Source: Bacillus timonensis
Lineage (GTDB): Bacteria; Bacillota; Bacilli; Bacillales; Bacillaceae_L
Direction: 5' to 3'
DNA length: 64,000 bases
Assembly (NCBI GenBank): GCA_020171895.1
Contig: JAIVAN010000003.1
Span: 744,001 to 808,000 of the forward strand
Made by a program: the position numbers and the translations under genes. A model generated the notes under the pieces. That model worked only from the letters and a program-made list of their open reading frames with translations. It was not told the DNA's origin and did not search any database. Shown here in pieces: positions 55,926 through 64,000 of the stretch (its first letter is position 1; each line of letters begins with the position of its first letter).

Positions 55926-56888
55926 TTAAAATTTTCTTTTACCGATAAATTTTGCGATATTATGCAATGTGTTTTTTGCCTTATTAGATGGTAATTCACT
56001 CAACATGTTAAAGGCTTTATCAAGATATTGATTACTTAATTCAAAGGATTCTTCAATTGCACCTGAATCATTGATTTGCTTAATTAACTCCTTAATATCC
56101 TCTGGAGTTGTTTGGTCATTTACTTTCATAATTTGTTCTTTTAAATTTTCATTTCGCATCGCAAATAATACCGGCAGCGTTATATTTCCTTGAAGTAAGT
56201 CACTTCCAGCAGGCTTACCAAGTTCCTCTTCATTAGATGTAAAATCGAGTATATCATCTGTTATCTGAAAAGCCATTCCAACATAATAGCCGAAATAAAA
56301 TAATTTCAATTGCATTTCTCTTGGTACATCTGATGCAATTGCACCTAATTGACAACTAACAGCTATTAAGAGAGCAGTCTTTCTTTTAATTCTACGAAGA
56401 TAACAACGAAGATTTTGTTCGAAATTATATTTATCTTTTATTTGCTCAATTTCACCAATACAAACCTCAACAATCGTTTTTGACAAAATTTGATGCGCTT
56501 CAATTTTGTCAATTTTTGTCATAAATTCTAATGACCGTGCAAAGATATAATCACCAGTATACATAGCAACTTTATTATCCCACTTTGCTTTAATCGTAGG
56601 TTTTCCTCTTCTAAGGTCCGCATCATCTATTACATCATCATGGACTAAAGAGGCCATATGAATAAGTTCAAGAGCGACTGCAACATTTTTTATTGTATGG
56701 ATATCATAGTTTCCAAATTTTGCAGATAACAAGACAAAAACAGGTCGAATTCTTTTTCCACCTGCTTGGAGAAGATGAAGCCCAGCATGCCTAAGTATTG
56801 GGTGCTCCGCATATATTGAGGTTTCTAATTCTTTTTCAATAGCAACTAAATCAGCATTTAAAAAAGAATACATCATTTTTAGTTTCAT
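55926..56888 (-). CDS. hepT: Heptaprenyl diphosphate synthase component II
   Basis: This trans-prenyltransferase of 320 residues is the catalytic subunit that builds the C35 side chain of menaquinone-7. Both aspartate-rich motifs are present (HDDVIDDADLRRGKP and FQITDDILDFTS), together with LLQAGGKRIRPVFVLLS at the start. AAGGTGAAG fits the ATG at 56888; a GTG at 56897 lies in that site. It needs HepS, encoded two genes upstream. A 130-base gap separates it from menG. Confidence 0.95.
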   Translation of the reverse strand: MKLKMMYSFLNADLVAIEKELETSIYAEHPILRHAGLHLLQAGGKRIRPVFVLLSAKFGNYDIHTIKNVAVALELIHMASLVHDDVIDDADLRRGKPTIKAKWDNKVAMYTGDYIFARSLEFMTKIDKIEAHQILSKTIVEVCIGEIEQIKDKYNFEQNLRCYLRRIKRKTALLIAVSCQLGAIASDVPREMQLKLFYFGYYVGMAFQITDDILDFTSNEEELGKPAGSDLLQGNITLPVLFAMRNENLKEQIMKVNDQTTPEDIKELIKQINDSGAIEESFELSNQYLDKAFNMLSELPSNKAKNTLHNIAKFIGKRKF

Positions 56889-57028
56889 ATTCTTCACCTT
56901 AACTTACTGTAATGACGTCTTTATGTATCAAAAGGCTTCGGTGAACTCCATTGCTCATAGATTTTTTTTGCCTTAATAATTATTAGGATCAATGAAGTTA
57001 TATTATTTAATTTAGCCTATATACTTAA

Positions 57029-57739
57029 TCATTTATCTTTTTTTACACCTAAATGCATTGCAGCAACTCCGCCAGTGTATGGTTTCACTTGAATATTAAC
57101 GAAACCCGCTTCTTTGAACATAGAAGCCAATTCATCCATACCAGGAAAGTCCTTAGCTGACTCCTGAAGCCATGAATATTCCTTATAGCTTTTTGCAAAC
57201 ATTTTACCAAACATAGGCATTAAATAACTAAAATAGAAGAAATATAATTGCCTAAATCCTATTAAAGTTGGTTGGGAAGTTTCTAAACACACAACTTTAC
57301 CACCTGGTTTAACAACGCGGTGCATCTCTTTTAAAACTTGCATATAATCCGGTACATTTCTTAGTCCGAAACCTATTGTAACAAAATCAAAGGAATTATC
57401 TTCGAATGGAAGCTCCATTGCATTTCCATGAATTAAAGTAACTTGTTTTAAAGAAAGTGCTTCTACCTTTTCTTGGCCGATTTTTAACATATTTTGACTA
57501 AAATCCAGTCCAAAAACCTTCCCATGAGGCCCAACTGCATTCGCTAGCGCTATCGTCCAATCAGCTGTACCACAACAAACATCTAAAGCAGACTGACCTG
57601 TTTGAACATTCATTCTTTTCATTGTATCCTTACGCCATGCAATATGGCGTTGAAAACTAATGACCGAATTCATTTTATCATAATTTTTATATATTTTTTC
57701 GAAGACATTATGCACACGTTCTTCTTTCGATTGTTGCAT
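57029..57739 (-). CDS. menG: Demethylmenaquinone methyltransferase
   Basis: This SAM-dependent methyltransferase (UbiE/MenG family) of 236 residues finishes menaquinone. Motif I is [49 protein letters not shown] and [17 protein letters not shown] follow. It lies four bases after hepS and uses the GAAGG at the end of that gene as ribosome-binding site. Together with hepS and hepT it supplies menaquinone to the qcr complex encoded elsewhere in the window. Confidence 0.96.
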   Translation of the reverse strand: MQQSKEERVHNVFEKIYKNYDKMNSVISFQRHIAWRKDTMKRMNVQTGQSALDVCCGTADWTIALANAVGPHGKVFGLDFSQNMLKIGQEKVEALSLKQVTLIHGNAMELPFEDNSFDFVTIGFGLRNVPDYMQVLKEMHRVVKPGGKVVCLETSQPTLIGFRQLYFFYFSYLMPMFGKMFAKSYKEYSWLQESAKDFPGMDELASMFKEAGFVNIQVKPYTGGVAAMHLGVKKDK

Positions 57740-57743
57740 TTCT

Positions 57744-58568
57744 TTAACCTTCTTCCACGATCTTTTTTACGTTAAAGCAATGATTAAACAGCAAATCATT
57801 CATCCTGTCCTTTAGACAGCTTTGAATAACCACTTCTTTATTTGCTAAGCACTTTTCTATCGTAAATATCAGATGATCTATATATTTATCTAATAGATGT
57901 ACTAAATAAGTTTCTTGTTCTTTTATGATTGTTTCTTTTGTTTCTGATTTAGGAAAAAAGATTTTTGCTAGAGTATCATAGAGAAATGATTTTTTATGTT
58001 TCTCGTATTGGCTTTTCTCTATTAGAAGCCTTTTTAACAGCAACATTTTTGAAGTAAGTACCTTCCAACCCTCAACCTGAAAATAGCACGTTAATTTTTT
58101 CATAAAAGATGCTTCAATTGTTTCTATAGCCGACATTAATTCATCTAGAGTACCTGAATCTCTCTGATAAAACACTATTTTACTTTCATTTATATCCTTT
58201 ATTGCTTCTGATAATAATCCAATCATTTGAATATCATTTTGTTCTGAAAGTAATAAGTAATATAAACCACTATAATAATCTCCAGCCAATACAGTTAATT
58301 GGCGTTCTTTCAAAGGTTCATTTAATTGAGTAGGTTCAACGGAGACATTTTCATGGGTATCAAGGGCTATTTGTACAAGCATTGTTGACAAAATATATGA
58401 TTCAATCTTCTCCTCATTCAAGCGTGAATCCTTTAAAATTAAATAAAGAAATAATAACTTATCTTCATCAATTTTAGGAACATCAACAAACTTATAGAGA
58501 AATCCATGTTTCATTTTAATCTCTAATTGCTCCTTAATCTTCGCAATTTTCGCATGTATGTGTTGCAA
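57744..58568 (-). CDS. hepS: Heptaprenyl diphosphate synthase component I
   Basis: This regulatory, product-binding subunit has about 274 residues. Conserved stretches are [55 protein letters not shown] and the C-terminal KKIVEEG shared with B. subtilis HepS. The start is taken as TTG at 58568, with AAGGGTGAT five bases upstream; the frame is open to 58625. It has no prenyl-transfer aspartate motif of its own. About 210 bases separate it from mtrB. Confidence 0.88.
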   Translation of the reverse strand: MQHIHAKIAKIKEQLEIKMKHGFLYKFVDVPKIDEDKLLFLYLILKDSRLNEEKIESYILSTMLVQIALDTHENVSVEPTQLNEPLKERQLTVLAGDYYSGLYYLLLSEQNDIQMIGLLSEAIKDINESKIVFYQRDSGTLDELMSAIETIEASFMKKLTCYFQVEGWKVLTSKMLLLKRLLIEKSQYEKHKKSFLYDTLAKIFFPKSETKETIIKEQETYLVHLLDKYIDHLIFTIEKCLANKEVVIQSCLKDRMNDLLFNHCFNVKKIVEEG

Positions 58569-58758
58569 TAAAATCACCCTTGTTTCCCCAATAATAAGTA
58601 ATAAGCTACTTGCTTTAATTGACAAATGTAATTATATCATATTTATATTCTATATGGACCATTTTTGCCTTGTATCAAGGTTACGAACTATTATATGTAT
58701 TTTCTGTAAATATTATTGCTTATTAAATCAAAAGTTCAAACGAATCTCTTCCAATAAG

Positions 58759-58782
58759 AAAAGCAGGGGATCTCCTGCTTTT
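58759..58782 (-). terminator. Terminator of mtrB
   Basis: Stem aaaagcagg (58759-58767) / cctgctttt (58774-58782), with a moderate T-tract (CTTTTCTTATT) on the minus strand. Confidence 0.7.
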
Positions 58783-59011
58783 AACGTTTTGCTTCAGACT
58801 CTATTTCACCGTGTCCTGTTTGTATGATAGCTTTTCCTCTTACTTTAATAGCAGAAGTATGTTCAGTGAACTGAGCAATCATCACTTCTCCTTTATCTAG
58901 CTTTTCAGAGTGATGAAATCTTGTGTCAGTCCCTCTTGTCAGTCCTATAACATTTACTCCATCCTCTACTGCCTTTATTACAATAAAATCATGACTTGAA
59001 TTTGTGCTCAT
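58781..59011 (-). CDS. mtrB: TRAP, trp RNA-binding attenuation protein
   Basis: This 76-residue protein closely matches B. subtilis MtrB (75). TRAP forms an 11-subunit ring that, when loaded with tryptophan, wraps GAG/TAG-rich RNA. The core [20 protein letters not shown] and [20 protein letters not shown] is nearly invariant, and the RNA-contact residues Lys37, Lys56 and Arg58 fall at the same positions. The C-terminal tail differs ([10 protein letters not shown]). AGGGGGAT precedes the ATG. It follows folE (mtrA). The trp leader in this window is its expected target. Confidence 0.97.
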   Translation of the reverse strand: MSTNSSHDFIVIKAVEDGVNVIGLTRGTDTRFHHSEKLDKGEVMIAQFTEHTSAIKVRGKAIIQTGHGEIESEAKR

Positions 59012-59108
59012 ATTATCTACATCCCCCTAAAAAAATCAAGGTATAATCCACCATTACTATCTCTTATATACCTAATAAAGTCAACTATTACACTTATGAT
59101 TAGTAAAA

Positions 59109-59672
59109 CTATTTGATAAAAGAAAGAACCTCAGATCGAGCGGCCGCATCATTCTCAAAAACTCCTCTAACAGCAGATGTAATCGTTTTTGCACCCGGTT
59201 TCTTAACTCCTCTCATGGTCATACACATATGCTCAGCCTCAATGATAACCATTACACCATGTGGATGTAACGTATCTACAATTGAATTAGCGATTGTTGA
59301 AGTTATTCTCTCTTGTAGCTGAGGTCTCCTTGAAACTGCTTCAACCGCTCTAGCAAGTTTACTAAGTCCTGTAACCTTTCCATCTTTAGGAATATAAGCT
59401 ACATGAGCATGTCCAAAAAAAGGTACTAAATGATGCTCACACATTGAAAAGAAAGGAATGTCCTTTACTAATACAAGTTCTTCATGATCTTCACCGAATA
59501 TTGTTTGGAAGTGTTCCGTAGGATCCTCATTTAAACCCGAGAAGACCTCGCCATACATTTTTGCTACCCGTTTCGGTGTATCTAATAAACCTTCTCTGTT
59601 AGGATCTTCCCCAATTGCTTCAATGATTAATCGAACCGCCTGCTCAATTTGCTCATAATTTACTGATGACAT
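59109..59672 (-). CDS. folE: GTP cyclohydrolase I
   Basis: This first enzyme of folate/pterin synthesis (mtrA in B. subtilis) has 187 residues. The zinc-binding cysteines lie in [20 protein letters not shown] and [24 protein letters not shown] and [16 protein letters not shown] are conserved. GGAGG fits the ATG at 59672; the GTG two codons upstream is too close to it. The folE-mtrB order is the classical mtrAB operon; the gap of 97 bases between the two genes is longer than usual and holds no visible gene. Confidence 0.96.
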   Translation of the reverse strand: MSSVNYEQIEQAVRLIIEAIGEDPNREGLLDTPKRVAKMYGEVFSGLNEDPTEHFQTIFGEDHEELVLVKDIPFFSMCEHHLVPFFGHAHVAYIPKDGKVTGLSKLARAVEAVSRRPQLQERITSTIANSIVDTLHPHGVMVIIEAEHMCMTMRGVKKPGAKTITSAVRGVFENDAAARSEVLSFIK

Positions 59673-59877
59673 TTGCACTAGCCTCCTAAGGATTTACAAG
59701 TGTATTCAGATTCTAGCATAATGGTACTGGTAAAAGCAAAATCACTGATAAAAAGCAACTCGATTTAGAACTTTTTCTAGTATTCATCAATTTGTAAAAA
59801 AACAGCTGCTAATTAGAAGAATTCGTTTTATAGAGTGTAGCGATGTAAACCTGTTAGATTTTTCTGCATCAAAAAAA

Positions 59878-59928
59878 AAGAATCGTGAAATCACGATTCT
59901 TCTTCAAATGTAAACATGAGTGTTTACA
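59878..59928 (-). terminator. Double hairpin terminator of hbs
   Basis: On the minus strand, downstream of hbs, a first stem gtaaaca / tgtttac (59911-59928) is followed by aagaatcgtga / tcacgattctt (59878-59901). A run of nine T residues (59877-59869) follows. Confidence 0.88.
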
Positions 59929-59937
59929 CTATGTATG

Positions 59938-60210
59938 TTATTTTACTGCATCTTTAAGTGCTTTTCCTGGTTTAAAAGCAGGAACTTTACTAGCAGCGAT
60001 TTCAATCTCTTCACCAGTTTGAGGATTACGCCCTTTACGTGCAGCACGCTCACGTACCTCAAAGTTACCGAATCCGATTAATTGAACTTTATCACCCGTT
60101 TTAAGAGCTTCAAGAATTGAATCAAAAACAGCATCAACTGCTTTAGTTGCATCCTTTTTAGAAAGCTCAGTGCTTTCTGATACCGCATTTACTAAATCTG
60201 TTTTGTTCAT
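59938..60210 (-). CDS. hbs: DNA-binding protein HU
   Basis: This 90-residue nucleoid protein of the HU/IHF family starts [20 protein letters not shown]. It has the beta-arm motif [20 protein letters not shown] with the conserved proline, and ends [13 protein letters not shown]. It binds and bends DNA non-specifically and is essential in Bacillus. AGGAGGTG fits the ATG at 60210; the frame opens three codons earlier with a GTG that overlaps the site. It lies between spoIVA and folE, as in B. subtilis, with its own double terminator. Confidence 0.97.
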   Translation of the reverse strand: MNKTDLVNAVSESTELSKKDATKAVDAVFDSILEALKTGDKVQLIGFGNFEVRERAARKGRNPQTGEEIEIAASKVPAFKPGKALKDAVK

Positions 60211-60423
60211 GCCATTCACCTCCTCCCAAATATGTAAAACTTTATCATTTTTTACTTAGTACCTATTCATCAGAGATATTACTAGAACATTATTTCTGTT
60301 GAACTTGTTAACATGCCTTATATTATACGATAATCAGACATAATTCAAGATTTTTCAACAGAATTTTTTACTTTTTAGGGATAAAACGGTAAATCCTTTT
60401 GAAAAATCACTAAAAAGTTAAGA

Positions 60424-60495
60424 TGCGCCCTACGGAAAGCGAGGTTCCTGCAACGAAGGTTAACACCCATATTCAGTGTTGGATTTTCAGGGTAG
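60424..60495 (-). repeat. Interspersed repeat, head-only tandem copy C2
   Basis: On the minus strand it begins ctaccctgaaaatccaacac directly where copy C1 ends, runs through gttaaccttcgttgcaggaa and cctcgctttccgtagggcgc, and then stops. It lacks the right arm and tail. Confidence 0.8.
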
Positions 60496-60742
60496 ACTAC
60501 CGTGCAATCTGAGAATTGCACCATGAAGGATGAAAATGCGAACTTGATTTTGGGGTTTATAGAATGTTGAATTTTAAATAATTCGTGCGTGTTAACCGAA
60601 GAGGAAGGACCGAGACTCCTGCGGGAAATGCGCTGGACTGGAGACCCCACAGGCCGAGGAGGCTCAAGAAGCGCCCCGCGGAAAGCGAGAGTTCTGCAAC
60701 GGAGATTAACACCCCATATACAGAGTGGTATTTTCAGGGTAG
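60496..60742 (-). repeat. Interspersed GC-rich palindromic repeat, full copy C1
   Basis: This 247-base unit on the minus strand begins ctaccctgaaaataccac, has the GC-rich core gcctcctcggcctgtggggt, the arm ctccagtccagcgc, the ggttaacac end of the outer palindrome, and the AT-rich tail with catggtgcaattctcagattg. The left arm is gcgcttcttgag, so the inner palindrome is broken, as in copy B. It lies between spoIVA's terminator and hbs. Confidence 0.88.
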
Positions 60743-60791
60743 CATAGCAAAATATTGCAATCAAGTTTTCGATTAGCAGGATACTTGTAAT

Positions 60792-60820
60792 AAAAAAAGA
60801 CTCCCTTTTAACAGGAGTCT
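60792..60820 (-). terminator. Terminator of spoIVA
   Basis: Stem agactcc (60798-60804) / ggagtct (60814-60820), followed on the minus strand by a T-run, six bases past the spoIVA stop. Confidence 0.85.
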
Positions 60821-60825
60821 ACTAA

Positions 60826-62304
60826 TTATAGGATAATGGCGATTAGTCCGCCTGAACCTTCATTGATAATTCTTTCTAGCGTCTCTTTTAATTTATAGCG
60901 TGCATTCTCTGGCATTAGCGATAACTTAGCTTGTATGCCTTCTCTTACAATTGAGCTTAAAGATCTTCCAAAGATATCAGAATTCCAAATAGAAAGTGGA
61001 TCATCTTCAAAATCCTGCATTAAATATCGAACTAGCTCTTCACTCTGTTTTTCAGTTCCGATAATTGGTGCAAATTCAGATTCTACATCAACCTTAATCA
61101 TGTGTATCGACGGAGCAACAGCTTTTAAACGTACACCAAATCTTGAACCTTGTCGAATGATTTCAGGCTCATCTAAACTCATATCCGATAATGCCGGAGC
61201 TGCGATACCATAACCTGTTTGCTTTACCATTTTTAACGCATCTGCAACTTGATCATACTCAGCCTTAGCATATGCGAACTCTTGCATCAACTGTAGTAAA
61301 TGATCTCTACCTCTAATTTCGACACCTACTACTTCTTTTAGAATTTGATCATACAAATCGTCTGGAGCATAAAGGTCAATCTCGGCAATTCCTTGACCCA
61401 TTTCAATACCAGCTAGACTTGCTTGATCAATAAATTCATACTCACTAAATTGACCTACAACACGGTCAACATCTCGTAATCTTTTAATATCTTTTACTGT
61501 ATCCTTTACTGCTAATTGGTAGCTTTCTCTCAACCAATGATCTTCTCTTAATACCATAACCCAGCTTGGTAAATTTACATTTACCTCTAGAACCGGAAAT
61601 TCGTAAAGCGCTTCTCTTAAAACGTTATATACGTCTCCTTCACGCATTCCTTCAACACTCATTGCCAATACTGGAATATCGTATTTCTCATTTAGTTTCT
61701 GCCTCAACGCTTCAGTTTCTGAGTGATGAGGGTGGATTGTATTAATGACCATAATAAACGGTTTTCCAACCTCTTTTAACTCTTCAATCACTCGTTCTTC
61801 TGCCTCAATGTAGTCTTTTCTTGGTATTTCTCCAATTGAACCATCCGTTGTAATGACAACACCAATTGTAGAGTGCTCTTGAATAACTTTTCGTGTACCA
61901 ATCTCCGCTGCCTCGTGAAACGGAATTGGTTCTTCGTACCAAGGAGTATTAATCATTCTAGGTCCGTTCTCATCCTCATAACCTTTCGCTCCTGGGACAG
62001 TATATCCTACGCAGTCAACTAAACGAATATTCACATCTAATCCTTCATTAACATGGACTGAAACAGCTTGATTAGGAACGAACTTTGGCTCAGTAGTCAT
62101 AATTGTCTTTCCTGCAGCACTTTGTGGAAGTTCATCCTGCGCCCGTGCTTTATCAGCTTCATTACCGATGTTCGGCAATACTACTAGTTCCATAAATTTT
62201 TTAATGAAAGTAGATTTACCCGTTCTTACAGCTCCAACTACACCTAAGTATATATCGCCACCAGTTCGTTCAGCGATATCTTTGAAAATATCTACCTTTT
62301 CCAA
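60826..62304 (-). CDS. spoIVA: SpoIVA, spore coat morphogenetic ATPase
   Basis: SpoIVA polymerises into the basement layer of the spore coat on the forespore surface in the mother cell. It has 492 residues, as in B. subtilis. The Walker A motif VGAVRTGKSTFIKKF is at residues 22-36; LVDCVGYTVPGAKGYEDENG and VVITTDGSIGEIPR are conserved GTPase-like segments; the membrane-targeting end is EGSGGLIAIIL. The start is TTG at 62304 after GGGAGGGGAT. It is monocistronic, with a terminator right after it. Confidence 0.97.
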   Translation of the reverse strand: MEKVDIFKDIAERTGGDIYLGVVGAVRTGKSTFIKKFMELVVLPNIGNEADKARAQDELPQSAAGKTIMTTEPKFVPNQAVSVHVNEGLDVNIRLVDCVGYTVPGAKGYEDENGPRMINTPWYEEPIPFHEAAEIGTRKVIQEHSTIGVVITTDGSIGEIPRKDYIEAEERVIEELKEVGKPFIMVINTIHPHHSETEALRQKLNEKYDIPVLAMSVEGMREGDVYNVLREALYEFPVLEVNVNLPSWVMVLREDHWLRESYQLAVKDTVKDIKRLRDVDRVVGQFSEYEFIDQASLAGIEMGQGIAEIDLYAPDDLYDQILKEVVGVEIRGRDHLLQLMQEFAYAKAEYDQVADALKMVKQTGYGIAAPALSDMSLDEPEIIRQGSRFGVRLKAVAPSIHMIKVDVESEFAPIIGTEKQSEELVRYLMQDFEDDPLSIWNSDIFGRSLSSIVREGIQAKLSLMPENARYKLKETLERIINEGSGGLIAIIL

Positions 62305-62374
62305 GTGATCCCCTCCCGATCATAGACTTCTGGGATAATATTATCCATAATAATAAGTATTCTAGGACATTATA

Positions 62375-62405
62375 TATTTATGATGTTGTCCTACTTAATT
62401 ATGAC
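62375..62405 (-). promoter_or_regulatory. Candidate sigma-E promoter of spoIVA
   Basis: On the minus strand tcATAatt and CATAaata are separated by about 17 bases, close to the sigma-E pattern (ATA ... CATA). It lies about 70 bases before the spoIVA start. spoIVA is known to be sigma-E controlled; the exact boxes are a reading by eye. Confidence 0.4.
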
Positions 62406-62461
62406 TATTTTTAGAAAGAATTTTTTGAATTCCATTTTCATGCATTTTCTGTGGAAATTAA

Positions 62462-62499
62462 AAACCCTTCTCTAAGAGTTTATTCTCTTGAGAAGGGTT
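62462..62499 (-). terminator. Terminator of yphF
   Basis: Arms aacccttctctaagag / ctcttgagaagggtt with one bulge, followed on the minus strand by TTTTTAATTT, just after the yphF stop. Confidence 0.85.
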
Positions 62500-62505
62500 C
62501 ATGAC

Positions 62506-63228
62506 TCATTTATTGAAAAAAATTGGTTCATTTTTATCAGTATCTATTGTGTAAGGCAAAGAGTGTGCTGGAACAAACATCGAATTCTCTACCAATAGTT
62601 GTCTAATATCATCTCCATGAGCATATGGATGATTATTTTCTTGAAGAGCCTTAAATAAATCTATTGAATAATCGACTACAATTTCAATTTCATTTGTAAT
62701 AACAAAGGGCAAATTATTACCAGTAAATGGACTGACTACATACGGTTCTTCTTTTAACCCTAGTTTATTATAGTCTATCGAAAAAACATTTTCAGCTATA
62801 ACGTCCTTAAATGGCGGATAGCCGTTTGATTGTCTAAAAACGTCTATTCGCATTTTTAAATCTCTAATTTTTTCAGTTACCTTTAAGTCCAATAATTTTA
62901 CTGTTGGATCTGTTTCAACATCTACAAGCACATACAAGTAAACACCACCACTTTCATATGCAGAACCTGGAGCATCTTGTATATATCTAGGTATCAATTT
63001 ATTGAAGTCTATCGGATATTTATGATAAATAGGCGTTTCCATATCTCGATTTTTTATTGGGAGTAAACCACCATTATCTTCTTTATATGTATTAACAGCA
63101 TTTTGTACAGATAGTATTTGGTCTTCGTATGGAATTTGATTTTGTTTCAACCTACTTTCAGGATAAAGACAACCTGATAATATAGTCATACAACTAATTA
63201 GAACTATGAATTTGACTAACGATTTCAT
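62506..63228 (-). CDS. yphF: YphF-like lipoprotein
   Basis: This 240-residue lipoprotein has an N-terminal signal with lipobox ILSGC (Cys about residue 20) and an extracytoplasmic domain without membrane helices, containing two similar segments: SVQNAVNTYKEDNGGLLPIK and KMRIDVFRQSNGYPPFKD. Length and position upstream of spoIVA match B. subtilis YphF, of unknown function. The duplication of the xxVxxYxxxNGxxPxK pattern suggests an internal repeat. It follows yphE by 24 bases on the same strand. Confidence 0.82.
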   Translation of the reverse strand: MKSLVKFIVLISCMTILSGCLYPESRLKQNQIPYEDQILSVQNAVNTYKEDNGGLLPIKNRDMETPIYHKYPIDFNKLIPRYIQDAPGSAYESGGVYLYVLVDVETDPTVKLLDLKVTEKIRDLKMRIDVFRQSNGYPPFKDVIAENVFSIDYNKLGLKEEPYVVSPFTGNNLPFVITNEIEIVVDYSIDLFKALQENNHPYAHGDDIRQLLVENSMFVPAHSLPYTIDTDKNEPIFFNK

Positions 63229-63252
63229 ATATACTCCATCCTTTATATATCA

Positions 63253-63453
63253 CTACTCACTTACTGGACCGCTAAACACTACAAAGAAAATAATGATGCC
63301 TGCTAACACCATAAAAAAGTAGGCAACAGTTGCAACAAGCGGCTTAATAAATCCTTTTAGTTTATATCTACTTAGATAAATAAATATTACTGCTAAAAAC
63401 ATAAAGCCCATTGCAGAGAGAGCAAACCACATTTTTATTAATCCTGGTGACAA
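63253..63453 (-). CDS. yphE: YphE-like DUF2768 membrane protein
   Basis: This 66-residue protein has two membrane helices (LIKMWFALSAMGFMFLAVIF and LVATVAYFFMVLAGIIIFFV) joined by a basic loop, RYKLKGFIK. It is a DUF2768 member. AAGGAGGG fits the TTG at 63453 (MSPGLIKMW); the ATG at 63477 lies upstream of that site. Position before yphF and spoIVA is as in B. subtilis. Function unknown. Confidence 0.82.
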   Translation of the reverse strand: MSPGLIKMWFALSAMGFMFLAVIFIYLSRYKLKGFIKPLVATVAYFFMVLAGIIIFFVVFSGPVSE

Positions 63454-63507
63454 AACAAATCCCTCCTTTTTCGACAAATATTATAACATAGATTTCTTTG
63501 AAAACAG

Positions 63508-63544
63508 AAAAAAACTGAAGTAAAGAGGGGCTGCTCTACTTCAG
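63508..63544 (-). terminator. Minus-strand terminator upstream of yphE
   Basis: Stem ctgaagta (63515-63522) / tacttcag (63537-63544) with an inner gag/ctc pair, followed on the minus strand by seven T residues (63514-63508). It must end a leftward transcript that comes from 63545 or beyond the window. Confidence 0.85.
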
Positions 63545-64000
63545 CATATAACTAAACAATCCCAATACCCGATAAAACAACTCTAATTATCCTACATTCC
63601 ATCTTATGCTGATAGGTACAGTAATGTATCGTCTAATGCCTATTTTATAGTAGTTGTAATGATTTTTTATTATTTATGCTTTATTTAGCCTGTTAATAAA
63701 AGACGAGTGCGGTATATTTTCGTTCAATCGCTTCGAACTTTCTCCACCCACGCCTATTTACATAGTTATCAACTAGCCATTTCAATAAACACTTTTATTC
63801 AAAACATACACTTTTGAACTTTTATTAAATCATCAGCTACTTCAGTAAAAAACTAACCAGCTTCATTCATAGATTTTTTATTGTAGGTATTTCATCTCGT
63901 TTGTATCTTTATTATATTTACATTCTCCCATGGCATAACCTCCTCACCGGTACACTCTACCTATATTATTCGAGGAGCTTGGGAGATGTGTTATAGTTTT
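63545..64000. other. Window-end region without an intact gene
   Basis: This AT-rich stretch of 456 bases contains the possible decayed small gene at 63790-63931 and otherwise no coding frame with a ribosome-binding site on either strand. In B. subtilis gpsA would follow upstream of yphE; it is not seen before the window ends. Confidence 0.5.
63878..63931 (-). pseudogene. Possible decayed small gene upstream of yphE
   Basis: On the minus strand GAGGAGG (63945-63939) is ideally placed before an ATG at 63931, but the frame MGECKYNKDTNEMKYLQ ends after 17 codons. With one frameshift the sequence continues as NKKSMNEAG, a stop, then FFTEVADDLIKVQKCMF and another stop, down to about 63790. This looks like a small gene that has lost its frame, or a genuine 17-residue peptide. 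I recognise no family. Confidence 0.3.

Noticed and set aside
60375-60776. A 129-codon minus-strand frame and a 63-codon plus-strand frame
   Set aside because: They span repeat copies C1 and C2, lack ribosome-binding sites, and carry the same repeat-derived peptides seen at the other loci.

Overview
This window is low-GC chromosomal DNA from an endospore-forming member of the Bacillaceae. The evidence is a dense set of sporulation genes (spoIVA, yphF/yphE, ypjB, csgA, sspM), bacillithiol synthesis genes (bshA/bshB1), a TRAP-type trp attenuation system (mtrB plus a trp leader), a menaquinol:cytochrome c reductase (qcrABC), and a gene order from about 6.9 kb to 63.5 kb that follows the Bacillus subtilis yppG-to-yphE region gene by gene. 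Most genes are on the minus strand. No rRNA, tRNA, CRISPR array, prophage or transposase gene was seen.

Layout. (1) 1-7 kb is an accessory or rearranged edge: the 3' end of htpG, a cold-shock gene, a two-domain GNAT acetyltransferase, a DUF3231 gene, the decayed 3' end of an oligopeptide/dipeptide ABC ATPase, an Hsp20 gene, small sporulation genes including csgA, an MFS transporter and a holin-like gene. (2) 7-14.2 kb is the yppG-yppF-yppE-yppD-sspM-yppC-recU-ponA block. (3) 14.2-24 kb holds ypoC-nth-dnaD, asnS, aspB-ypmB-ypmA, an extra metallo-beta-lactamase-like gene, and dinG. (4) 24-32.4 kb runs ypjD-dapB-mgsA-bshB1-bshA-cca-birA, then a structured leader, then panB-panC-panD. (5) 32.4-41.4 kb holds ypjC, a zinc protease, ypjB, ypjA, qcrABC, ypiF, ypiB, ypiA and a degenerate amidohydrolase-like gene. 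(6) 41.7-54.2 kb is the aromatic supra-operon, read leftward: aroC(F)-aroB-aroH-[trp leader]-trpEDCFBA-hisC-tyrA-aroA. (7) 54.3-63.5 kb holds cheR, ndk, hepT-menG-hepS, mtrB, folE, hbs, spoIVA, yphF and yphE.

How it works together. The supra-operon makes chorismate and converts it to Trp, Tyr and Phe precursors. Its trpE leader carries about a dozen GAG/TAG triplets, an antiterminator built from those triplets, and an overlapping intrinsic terminator. The TRAP protein that would read them is encoded 7 kb upstream in the same window. hepS/hepT/menG supply menaquinone to the qcr complex. panBCD and dapB share the aspartate-derived metabolic neighbourhood.

Most unusual content. (a) A roughly 240-247 bp GC-rich, nested-palindrome interspersed repeat is present at four loci, in tandem at two of them. 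(b) A structured leader with its own promoter and terminator lies between birA and panB. (c) The trp attenuator is fully readable. (d) Several small genes and one gene remnant are easily missed by ORF calling. (e) Two enzyme-fold proteins lack the family's usual metal ligands.
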